Both the position numbers and the translations under genes were made by a program. From a virus: a stretch of DNA of 37,916 nt. Under the pieces are notes generated by a model. The model ran no database searches, was not told the DNA's origin, and saw only the letters and a list, made by a program, of their open reading frames with translations. Shown here in pieces: positions 1-6,566 of the stretch (positions are counted from its first letter, which is position 1; every line of letters begins with the position of its first letter). The stretch is from positions 1-37,916 of the IMG/VR virus record IMGVR_UViG_3300021960_000208; one strand, 5' to 3'.

Positions 1-14
1 TGTTGCCGTTGAAA

Positions 15-54
15 CATTCCCATTATACTTGGAATTGCGGCAACATTGTGACAA
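15..54 (-). promoter_or_regulatory. possible leftward promoter with overlapping operator
   Basis: On the minus strand a perfect TATAAT lies at 27-22, five bases before an ATG at 17-15. A TTGTCA lies at 54-49, but the spacer is 21 bases, longer than ideal; an alternative ACAATG at 49-44 gives 16. The -35 area is covered by the perfect dyad at 43-57. If used, the transcript would be almost leaderless and would read the small gene that crosses the window ends. The -10 match is seen directly; promoter function is inferred. Confidence 0.35.
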
Positions 55-57
55 TGT
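40..57. promoter_or_regulatory. operator-like dyad ACATTGT-G-ACAATGT
   Basis: Bases 43-57 form a perfect 15-bp palindrome with one central base. Bases 40-52 (GCAACATTGTGAC) match the 13-mer repeated in phase at 423-536. The site is therefore an outlying member of the same operator family, placed on the possible leftward promoter. A DNA-binding protein that controls both directions is the simplest reading. Confidence 0.5.
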
Positions 58-128
58 GTGCCTGTTTTTGCATACCTGCCATGCGCTTGTGTCTATTGAC
101 ACGGCAAATATGCATAGCTCAGGGGTCC

Positions 129-151
129 AGCCATGCGCTCAGTGCATGGCT
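129..151. repeat. inverted repeat, 8-bp arms
   Basis: AGCCATGC at 129-136 and GCATGGCT at 144-151 are perfect inverted arms around a 7-base loop. No T-run follows, so it is not an obvious terminator. It may be a regulatory or origin structure. Confidence 0.45.
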
Positions 152-238
152 CTAGGATCGCCTGTGAGTGGCCTTGTCGATGGTCCCGGCTACCCTAGCA
201 CCTAAAAACAGAGTTGGCCGCCTAGGGTGCCTTCTAGG

Positions 239-250
239 CCGTTTAAACGG
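239..250. repeat. 12-bp perfect palindrome CCGTTTAAACGG
   Basis: A gapless 12-bp palindrome. It is flanked on the left by the inverted pair ACCCTAG (192-198) and CTAGGGT (222-228). ACCCTAG recurs at 711-717 just before the terminase small subunit gene. Function unknown. Confidence 0.4.
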
Positions 251-272
251 TATCCGTGTTTTTTGCTGTTCA

Positions 273-350
273 ATCAACAATTGGATAAAAAACAGTTACG
301 GAACCGAAACAATTGCATTGCCCAATTGTTTACAAATCAACAATTTGATA
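273..350. repeat. 15-bp direct repeat pair flanking a 9-bp-arm dyad
   Basis: ATCAACAATTGGATA (273-287) and ATCAACAATTTGATA (336-350) are direct repeats with one mismatch. Between them, AAACAATTG (307-315) and CAATTGTTT (323-331) are perfect inverted arms with a 7-base loop. The nested arrangement resembles an operator or replication-origin element; this is inference. Confidence 0.45.
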
Positions 351-374
351 TCCAACCAACACACACTCTCACAC

Positions 375-391
375 TTTAGAATTTTTCTAAA
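375..391. repeat. inverted repeat TTTAGAA/TTCTAAA
   Basis: Perfect 7-bp arms (375-381 and 385-391) with a 3-base loop lie immediately left of the phased 13-mer array. No downstream T-run suggests termination. Confidence 0.35.
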
Positions 392-404
392 CTGTCACAC
401 CATT

Positions 405-536
405 GCCCAACGTTGCATCTCCGCAACATTGTTGCAATTCTGTAACAGCGTGACGCCTGGGCAACAGTGTTACAATTTTGCAACACTCCAAGTGTGGCTG
501 GTGTGCAACAGTGTGACAACTTTGTTACACTTTGAA
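405..536. repeat. phased operator/iteron array of 13-mers
   Basis: A 13-mer close to GYAACANTGTKRC recurs at 423, 442, 461 and 505, with weaker copies at 405, 480 and 524. The starts 423, 442, 461 and 480 are exactly 19 bases apart, and 505 to 524 is again 19. Each strong unit is an imperfect dyad (GYAACA/TGTTRC). Regular spacing of about two helical turns is typical of iterons bound by an initiator, or of cooperative repressor sites. No protein in the window can be assigned to it by sequence alone. Confidence 0.6.
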
Positions 537-544
537 TGTTCGAG

Positions 545-590
545 CTTTGTTCCTACTTTGTTCTCGTCTGGAACAAAACAGGAACAAAAG
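545..590. repeat. double inverted repeat CTTTGTTC / GGAACAAAA
   Basis: Two copies of CTTTGTTC (545-552 and 556-563) face two copies of GGAACAAAA (570-578 and 581-589). Several alternative hairpins are possible. The block lies between the phased array and the late promoter. Confidence 0.4.
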
Positions 591-668
591 AGGTACAGAC
601 CCCCCACGGTGTTCCCATCATTATCATGTCCACTGTGTCCATTCTGGGGGTAATTTTGAAAATCACCA

Positions 669-697
669 TTGACACACCATTGTTTTTACTATATACT
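669..697 (+). promoter_or_regulatory. sigma70-like promoter for the rightward structural operon
   Basis: TTGACA at 669-674 and TATACT at 692-697 are separated by 17 bases, an almost ideal host sigma70 promoter. The predicted start near 704 lies about 26 bases before the first gene, whose ribosome site AGGAGG (717-722) is strong. With no phage RNA polymerase in the window, this is the best candidate for driving the whole 23-kb virion and lysis block. Confidence 0.75.
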
Positions 698-729
698 AGC
701 TGTAAGAATAACCCTAGGAGGGGGACTCT

Positions 730-1182
730 ATGAAAACTCAGAAGTATGCTTCTTACGAAGAGCCAAAGACGTTAGATAAAGAGTTAACTGACAAGGAACA
801 CGAGTTCATCGTGAACCTCGTAGACAGCCACCTTGAGCCAGAAGAGGCATTCTTCAAAGCTGGTTATACAGCTGAGCGGTCAAACTCTAAGAATCGAGCA
901 AAGCGCCTACAGCGTCACCTTTGGCTCCACATTGAAAAGCGAATCAAGGAGCGAGTCGGAGAAACAGCTACGCTGGCCCTGACGGTCCTAGAGCGCCTGA
1001 TGCGCGAAGCTGAGTCCGAGAACGTCCGATTGAACGCTGCGCGAGACATCCTGAGCCGTGCGGGTTACGATGCAACGCACAAGCAAGAAACTGTGATTCG
1101 AGAAGTTTGCGAGTTGTCTGACAAAGAGCTTGACGAACAGATCGAGCGGTTGTCTAAAAACGTGGTAAAGTTACGTGGATAA
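730..1182 (+). CDS. terS: terminase small subunit
   Basis: This 150-residue protein should recognise phage DNA and hand it to the large terminase during head filling. The N-terminal half (about residues 18-75) has the helix-rich makeup of TerS DNA-binding domains, with a segment near 40-50 (EEAFFKAGY) like the helix-turn-helix of the family. The rest is predicted helical and suited to ring assembly. The start is an ATG preceded by AGGAGG with an 8-base gap. It is the first gene after the promoter at 669-697 and overlaps the large subunit by 8 bases, the standard terS-terL arrangement. Similarity to a specific family was judged by eye only, but position and length fit well. Confidence 0.8.
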   Translation: MKTQKYASYEEPKTLDKELTDKEHEFIVNLVDSHLEPEEAFFKAGYTAERSNSKNRAKRLQRHLWLHIEKRIKERVGETATLALTVLERLMREAESENVRLNAARDILSRAGYDATHKQETVIREVCELSDKELDEQIERLSKNVVKLRG

Positions 1183-2608
1183 AGTTGAGGTACTGAAGCT
1201 TCTTCAAGAAAAACAGCGCAGAATAGAAACAACCCGTATTCTGCAATATGAGCCTTATGGCTACCAGACGAAGTTTCACACCGAAGGTCAAGATTGCGCA
1301 CAGCGCATCCTGATGGCTGCTAACCGAGTAGGGAAAACTTATTGCGGTGCAGCCGAGACAGCGTACCACCTGACGGGGGACTATCCAGAATGGTGGGAGG
1401 GGAGAAAATTTAATCGTCCGGTCAGGGCTTGGGCAGCTGGTGAGTCTAACGATACGACCAGAGACATTATCCAAAAAGAACTCTTTGGCAACCCACAGGA
1501 CCCAACGCGCAAAGGCACCGGAGCAATACCGCTAAAGAACATCGTCGAAACTATTCGTAAACCCGGTGTTCCCAATGCCTACTCAGCTGCGCTCGTAAAG
1601 CACAAAGCTGGAGGAAACTCTCAGATCAGCTTCAAGGCTTACGAGCAGGGATTCGAAAAGTTCATGGGCGAGTCAGTAGATGTCATCTGGCTCGATGAGG
1701 AGCCGAAGCAGGAGATTTTCTCTCAGTGCATCACGAGAACCGCAGATACAGGTGGAATAGTCTATATGACTTTTACACCAGAGCGTGGCATGACCTCTGT
1801 GGTTTCGGCGTTTATGAACGAACTGAAACCCGGACAAAGCCTGACCACAGCCACTTGGGACGACGTAGATCACCTAGACGAAAAGACAAAGGAACAGCTG
1901 TTAGCCGTATATAGCCCAGCTGAGCGCGATATGCGCTCTCGTGGTATTCCGGTATTCGGCTCTGGTCTGGTCTTTCCGGTGGCAGAGGAGGACATAACCT
2001 GCGAGGACTTTGATCTTCCAGAGTATTTTCCTAGACTTGCTGCTGTGGACTTCGGATATGACCATCCTACAGCAATCAGCTGGGTAGCATTTGATCCGGA
2101 CGACGATGTAATCTACGTCTACGACGAGTATCGCAGAAGCAAAGAAACACCATTGACACACGCAGCTGTGCTCAATGCCAGAACACCTGGTATTCCTGTA
2201 GCATTCCCCCACGATGGACTACAGCACGATAAGGGATCAGGCATTCAGCTGGCCCAACAGTATCGAGACTTAGGTGTCTATATGCTTCCGGAGCATTTTA
2301 GCAACCCACCAGCGGAAGGCAAATTGAATGGTAATAACTCGATTGAAGCAGGGATTAGCGAAATGCTACAACGCTTCGAAACAGGTCGTCTGCAAATATT
2401 TTCAAGTTGTGTCGAAACTCTGGAAGAAATGCGCATCTATCATCGCAAAAATGGTAAGGTGGTTGCTATCAAAGACGACCTGATCTCAGCAATGCGCTAC
2501 GCTGTTCTATCGGTAGGACGCTTCGGCGAAAAGCTGAAAAACAAGACGCATTACCGCAAGTACGGTTTTGAACAGGAAATCAAATACTCTAGCTCAGGGA
2601 TAGTCTGA
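1175..2608 (+). CDS. terL: terminase large subunit (ATPase and nuclease)
   Basis: This 477-residue packaging motor pumps DNA into the prohead and cuts it. Walker A is AANRVGKT (residues 48-55) and Walker B is VDVIWLDEE (168-176). A motif III-like segment (MTFTPERG) follows near 198-205. The C-terminal RNase H-like nuclease shows acidic residues at D292 (VDFGYDHP), D347 (FPHDG) and D434/D435 (IKDD). Length and domain order are complete. The start is GTG inside the end of terS, without a strong ribosome site, so translation is probably coupled. The large subunit type cannot tell headful from cohesive-end packaging here. Confidence 0.95.
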   Translation: MDKVEVLKLLQEKQRRIETTRILQYEPYGYQTKFHTEGQDCAQRILMAANRVGKTYCGAAETAYHLTGDYPEWWEGRKFNRPVRAWAAGESNDTTRDIIQKELFGNPQDPTRKGTGAIPLKNIVETIRKPGVPNAYSAALVKHKAGGNSQISFKAYEQGFEKFMGESVDVIWLDEEPKQEIFSQCITRTADTGGIVYMTFTPERGMTSVVSAFMNELKPGQSLTTATWDDVDHLDEKTKEQLLAVYSPAERDMRSRGIPVFGSGLVFPVAEEDITCEDFDLPEYFPRLAAVDFGYDHPTAISWVAFDPDDDVIYVYDEYRRSKETPLTHAAVLNARTPGIPVAFPHDGLQHDKGSGIQLAQQYRDLGVYMLPEHFSNPPAEGKLNGNNSIEAGISEMLQRFETGRLQIFSSCVETLEEMRIYHRKNGKVVAIKDDLISAMRYAVLSVGRFGEKLKNKTHYRKYGFEQEIKYSSSGIV

Positions 2609-2739
2609 TGCCAATCCGCAAAGTCAAAGGCGGCTACAAGTGGGGCAGCAAGGGCAAAATCTACAAGACCAAGGCTGGAGCAGCTAGGCAAGCGAAAGCA
2701 GCCTATGCAAGCGGGTACAAGGAGAAGAAACGTGGCTAA
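2608..2739 (+). CDS. 43-residue basic phage protein
   Basis: The frame opens with ATG in a TGATG junction with terL and ends inside the next small gene. The product (MPIRKVKGGYKWGSKGKIY...) is rich in Lys and Arg, with no acidic residue until near the C-terminus. Short proteins of this make-up (a KGGYKWG start and a YASGYK end) are known beside terL or portal genes in aquatic phages, without an assigned role. Binding to DNA or to the head is possible from the charge, but this is inference. Coupled overlaps on both sides and the clear family likeness support it as real. Confidence 0.7.
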   Translation: MPIRKVKGGYKWGSKGKIYKTKAGAARQAKAAYASGYKEKKRG

Positions 2740-2869
2740 ACAAGGACTCTATGCGAACATCAATGCTCGCAAGAAAAAGGGCATCTCGCGTCCTAAGAGC
2801 AAGAGCACCATCTCCGACAAAGCTTACGCAGCGATGAAAGCCGGGTTTCCCAAGAAGAAGAAATCCTAA
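2732..2869 (+). CDS. 45-residue basic phage protein
   Basis: A GTG start at 2732 lies 8 bases before the end of the preceding gene, with AAGGAGAAG upstream as ribosome site. The product begins MAKQGLYANINARKKKG and ends in a Lys-rich tail (PKKKKS). Similar short MAKQGLYANI-type proteins occur in many marine podophages next to the portal gene; their function is unknown. The stop overlaps the portal ATG (TAATG), so the two tiny genes form a coupled bridge between terL and portal. Confidence 0.7.
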   Translation: MAKQGLYANINARKKKGISRPKSKSTISDKAYAAMKAGFPKKKKS

Positions 2870-4887
2870 TGGCCCATAATATGACAGACGACGAGATCAT
2901 TGGTCTTGTAGAAAGCGAGATCAACGGGTCCAGTGACTACATGGACTCCGAGATCAGCCAGCAGCGCGAGAAGGCCATCGAGTATTTCTACGGCGAACCC
3001 TTCGGCAACGAAGAGGATGGTCGCAGTCAGGTCGTAGTCACCGATGTCCAAGATACCCTGATGTGGATGATGCCCAGCTTGATGCGTATCTTCACAGCTG
3101 GAGACCGTGTTGTCAAATTTGTCCCCGAAGGTCCGGAAGACGAGGACATCGCAGAACAGGCAACCAAGTACGTGAATCACGTGTTCTACAAGCAGAACAA
3201 CGGATTCATGGTGCTTTACAATCTTTTCCTAGACGCACTAATGCAGAAGGTCGGCGTCGTAAAACACTACTGGGAAGAGATCCAAAAGACAACTACCGAG
3301 CCCTACGAAAACCTGACGGAGCAGGAATTTTCGATTCTGATGCAGGATGACGAGCTAGAGCTTGTCTCCGATGAAGAGATCACCGAGATCACTCAGCAGC
3401 AGGACCCGTTCACCGGGGACATGATTCAGATTGAACAGGTCTACCACAACGCAACCTTCGCCAGAACGACGATGAGCGGCAAGGTCACGATTGAAAACGT
3501 ACCGCCGGAAGAGTTTCTGATCAATCGTGGTGCCAAGACACTAGAGGATGCTCGGTTCATCTGCCATCGCTCGCACAAGAGCAAAAGCGATCTGATCAAG
3601 ATGGGCTACGATCCGGAGATTGTCGATAGCCTTCCGGGTTATGTAGGCGGGGCGGACGATATCACCACGAGCCAAGAGTATATGGCTCGCCACGCTTACG
3701 ACTCGACGGATGTCTATCCTAATCAGGCAGCTGCCGACTCAGAGATGGTGGTCCAAGTCTACGAGTCCTACCTGAAGTTTGATATGGACGGCAGCGGAAT
3801 CAGTGTACTGCACAAGGTACTCCACGCTGGTTCAGAATTGCTCGACGTAGAACCTATCGATTATATTCCGTTCAGCACCGTCTGTCCTATTCCGATTCCG
3901 CACAAGTTCTATGGACTGAGCGTAGCGGAGACTATTCAGGATGTTCAGCTGATTCGTTCGACGCTGACTCGAAACCTTCTTGACAATATGTACCTTTCGA
4001 ACAACGGAAGGTTCCAAGTTGTCGAAGGTCAGGTGAACATCGATGACCTTCTGACAAACCGTCCCGGTGGTATCGTCAGAACCAGAAGCCCGAATGCCCT
4101 ACAGCCGATTCAGACTCCTGCTCTTCAGAACTATAGTTTTGAGATGCTGAAATACTGGGAGGAGTTGAAGACAGGTCGCACAGGTGTTAACCCGCAGACG
4201 CAGGGCCTCTCGGCTGACGTACTGAAGACTCATGTAACTAGCGGAGCTATCACAGCTGCTCTCACAAATGCCCAAGGTCGGCTTGAACTGATCGCCCGTG
4301 TCTTTGCTGACACTGGTGTTCGGAATATGTTCAAGCAGATATACAATCTGATTCAGCGTTACGAGGATCGCAAGCGGATCGTCCGACTGAATAACACCTA
4401 CTTCCAGATTGATCCCAGCAGCTGGCGAGAAGACCTTGACGTTGATATCGAGGTCGGTATCGGCTACGGGGATCAGGATATTCGACTTCAGAACCTCAGC
4501 AACTACGCAGCCCTTGTTGAAAAGGTCGGACAGCAGACTCAGGGAATCATTCAGCCCGATAACATCTATAATCTTATGCGTGAGATTGCAGACGAAATGG
4601 GCATCAAGAATGTAGACAAGTTCATCTCAACGCCTCCGACAGAGCCTCCGCCGCCGAGTGCTCAGGAGCAGCTGGCACAGGCTCAAGCACAAGCGATGAT
4701 GACGCAAGCTCAGGCTACGCAGCTTGAAGCACAGGTCAAAGCGAAAGAACTTGAAATCAAAGCAGCCAAGCTGGAACTTGAGCGAGTCGAAATTGAACAC
4801 GATATGGCAGTAAAACGGGAAGAACTCAAGCTCAAGGGCATCGAGCTAGGCTTTGAAATGAACTCTGACAAAAACATAAAGGCATAA
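2869..4887 (+). CDS. portal protein
   Basis: This 672-residue protein forms the dodecameric portal through which DNA enters and leaves the head. The N-terminal region (residues about 1-130: TDDEIIGLVESEI, MPSLMRIFTAGDRVVKF, ALMQKVGVVKHYW) matches P22/SU10-type portals that I recognise from short-tailed phages with this gene order. The middle holds the wing and clip regions (EFLINRGAKTLEDARF near 210-225). Residues about 590-660 are a long Gln/Ala/Glu-rich coiled coil, consistent with a barrel-like extension. It follows terL and starts at a TAATG junction. Length is typical of the larger portal class rather than the T7 type of about 535 residues. Confidence 0.88.
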   Translation: MAHNMTDDEIIGLVESEINGSSDYMDSEISQQREKAIEYFYGEPFGNEEDGRSQVVVTDVQDTLMWMMPSLMRIFTAGDRVVKFVPEGPEDEDIAEQATKYVNHVFYKQNNGFMVLYNLFLDALMQKVGVVKHYWEEIQKTTTEPYENLTEQEFSILMQDDELELVSDEEITEITQQQDPFTGDMIQIEQVYHNATFARTTMSGKVTIENVPPEEFLINRGAKTLEDARFICHRSHKSKSDLIKMGYDPEIVDSLPGYVGGADDITTSQEYMARHAYDSTDVYPNQAAADSEMVVQVYESYLKFDMDGSGISVLHKVLHAGSELLDVEPIDYIPFSTVCPIPIPHKFYGLSVAETIQDVQLIRSTLTRNLLDNMYLSNNGRFQVVEGQVNIDDLLTNRPGGIVRTRSPNALQPIQTPALQNYSFEMLKYWEELKTGRTGVNPQTQGLSADVLKTHVTSGAITAALTNAQGRLELIARVFADTGVRNMFKQIYNLIQRYEDRKRIVRLNNTYFQIDPSSWREDLDVDIEVGIGYGDQDIRLQNLSNYAALVEKVGQQTQGIIQPDNIYNLMREIADEMGIKNVDKFISTPPTEPPPPSAQEQLAQAQAQAMMTQAQATQLEAQVKAKELEIKAAKLELERVEIEHDMAVKREELKLKGIELGFEMNSDKNIKA

Positions 4888-4889
4888 TC

Positions 4890-5192
4890 ATGGCTCATCA
4901 GAACAACATCGCTTCGCGCATTATCAGCAGCGAAAACATCTCCAGCAGCGGCACCAGTGCCCAGAGCGGTCGTGCTCCCTTCGGCTGCACCATTGCTCGC
5001 ATCGCAACCACTGCGAACGTCAACATCGTTATCGGCGCTAATCCCACGGCCACCGCTGCGAGCACTCTGGTAGAACCCGCTGCTCCCGGCTACTTTGTTA
5101 TCATGGGTGACACGAGCAGCGGAGCGACGGACGGAGAGAAGATCGCGAGCATCGGTACGGCCACAGTCAACATCACGTGGCTGGAGGGCTAA
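4890..5192 (+). CDS. putative structural protein, paralogue of the next gene
   Basis: A 100-residue, Ser/Thr/Ala/Gly-rich protein with few charged residues and alternating hydrophobic positions, suggesting a beta-sandwich. It shares with the next gene the start MAxQ, the segment TSAQSG..PFG (about residues 22-31) and the end DGEKIA.I..A.....W.E. The pair lies between portal and tail fibre, so a decoration, head-fibre or connector accessory role is plausible, but no known domain was recognised. It starts two bases after the portal stop. Confidence 0.65.
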   Translation: MAHQNNIASRIISSENISSSGTSAQSGRAPFGCTIARIATTANVNIVIGANPTATAASTLVEPAAPGYFVIMGDTSSGATDGEKIASIGTATVNITWLEG

Positions 5193-5525
5193 ATGGCTCG
5201 CCAGCATCCATTTGCTCATCGAATTGTAAAAAGCGAAAGAGTATCTATAACTACAACATCTGCACAGTCTGGTACTTGTCCTTTTGGGGCTAGTTTTGCA
5301 CAGATTCGCTCTCATGGAACTACCGGAGCACCTTTGAATTTTTTCAAAGTGGGTAATGATCCTGTAGCCACAACAGATGGAAGTTCTTCTTTTATCCACA
5401 ACGGAGACGCAGAACACGTTATAGTTCGCCCTGATTCTTCCCCCGGTGCTGGCGATGGTGAGAAAATAGCTGCTATAGCGGATGCAGGTACAGCTTTTTT
5501 GTTCATTGATTGGATGGAAAGTTAA
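5193..5525 (+). CDS. putative structural protein, paralogue of the previous gene
   Basis: A 110-residue relative of the preceding protein, slightly longer in the middle (about residues 40-75). The shared blocks are TSAQSG..PFG near residue 22 and GDGEKIAAI near 90. The gene is visibly richer in A and T than its neighbour, with T-runs and different codon choice. The copy may therefore have come by recombination from a related phage rather than by recent local duplication. Its ATG directly abuts the upstream stop. Function unknown; a virion surface or tail accessory role is inferred from position. Confidence 0.65.
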   Translation: MARQHPFAHRIVKSERVSITTTSAQSGTCPFGASFAQIRSHGTTGAPLNFFKVGNDPVATTDGSSSFIHNGDAEHVIVRPDSSPGAGDGEKIAAIADAGTAFLFIDWMES

Positions 5526-6566
5526 ATGGCTACTAACAGAAAAATCACAGAACTGACAGAACTGGCAGAGGTTGATCTGTCGGATGATGACGTTCTTCCA
5601 ATCGTAGACGTAAGCACCGGGACAACGAACAAGGTTCGTAAATCCACTTTGGCCTCTGCGCTCGCTGGTGTCGCCAGCCTAGCCGGAACGTCTCCGATCA
5701 GCGTAGACACTCCCACCGGAGCAGTCACCGTCAGCTTGGACACAGTGCCTATCAACAAAGGCGGTACCGGTGAAACCACTGCCAACGCTGCTCTAGCGGC
5801 TCTGGGCGGTATCTCCGATCCGACCAGCGTTCGCGGCGACTTGATCGTGCGCGGCGCTTCTGCTCTAGGCAAACTGGGCATTGGCGCATCGACCTATGTT
5901 CTCAAGTCTGACGGCACCGATCCGGCGTGGGGCCAGGTGGCTGCTTCGGAAATCACCGGCAGCGTCGATCTCGCCTCTCAGGTCACCGGCACTCTACCGC
6001 TGGCCAACGGAGGCACCAGCGCGACCACTGCCAGCGGAGCAAGGACCAGCCTTGGCCTTGGCAGCATAGCAACGCAGGACTCCAGTAGTGTAACGATCAC
6101 TGGCGGCTCAATCACCGGCATCACCGACCTAGCGGTTGCTGACGGCGGCACGGGTGCCAGCGATGCGGCGACCGCACGCACGAACCTTGGCGTAGCTATC
6201 GGCTCTGATGTTCAGGCTTACGATGCCGATAACGCTGTCACCGATGCAGCACAGACGTTCACCGTGAGCCAGCGTGGAACTATCACGACTGACAATGACT
6301 TGTCATTTGATATTGGCGACACCGGAACCAATAACTTCAAGTGTACCCCCACCGGCACCGGCACCCTGACGTTCACCAATCACACCGCTGGGCAGTCCGG
6401 CAATATCCTCCTGATTAACACCGGCGGTCACGCGATCTCTCTGGCAGCCACGACCAAGGGCGATGCCAATTTGGCGACGACGATCAGCACCGCTGGCACC
6501 TACTGGCTCTCGTATTACGATGACGGCACGAACGCCTATGTCGTCACCAGCGCGGTGTTTGCGTAA
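5526..6566 (+). CDS. tail fibre-like protein
   Basis: A 346-residue protein beginning with a short N-terminal segment ([19 protein letters not shown]) seen on fibres that attach to the virion. It continues with repeated GGTG/GGTS..TTA.ART.LG units near residues 78-95, 161-177 and 205-220, the classic fibre-shaft repeat of tailed phages. The C-terminal part (about 240-346) is Thr/Gly-rich beta structure ending in an aromatic strand. It probably trimerises and contributes to host attachment. Its stop overlaps the ATG of the adhesin gene (TAATG), so the two are likely made together. The exact partner on the tail is not visible. Confidence 0.8.
   Translation: MATNRKITELTELAEVDLSDDDVLPIVDVSTGTTNKVRKSTLASALAGVASLAGTSPISVDTPTGAVTVSLDTVPINKGGTGETTANAALAALGGISDPTSVRGDLIVRGASALGKLGIGASTYVLKSDGTDPAWGQVAASEITGSVDLASQVTGTLPLANGGTSATTASGARTSLGLGSIATQDSSSVTITGGSITGITDLAVADGGTGASDAATARTNLGVAIGSDVQAYDADNAVTDAAQTFTVSQRGTITTDNDLSFDIGDTGTNNFKCTPTGTGTLTFTNHTAGQSGNILLINTGGHAISLAATTKGDANLATTISTAGTYWLSYYDDGTNAYVVTSAVFA

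Larger units (their letters stand above)
1..729. other. control region without credible genes
   Basis: About 710 bases lie between the gene crossing the window ends and the terminase small subunit. The region holds many dyads and repeats, and one promoter near its right end. An open frame at 168-653 exists, but its translation is low-complexity, it has no ribosome site and it runs through the repeats, so I do not call it. The region is a natural place for the origin, a packaging signal or the early/late switch; none of these is proven. Confidence 0.6.

Noticed and set aside
168-653. Plus-strand open frame of 161 codons in the control region
   Set aside because: It has no ribosome site, runs through the phased repeats and dyads, and its translation has no protein-like pattern. 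The promoter and the real first gene lie after it.
4710-5417. Minus-strand 235-codon frame
   Set aside because: It is opposite the portal end and the two paralogues, is Ser/Arg-rich as usual for antisense frames, and would cut across three real genes.
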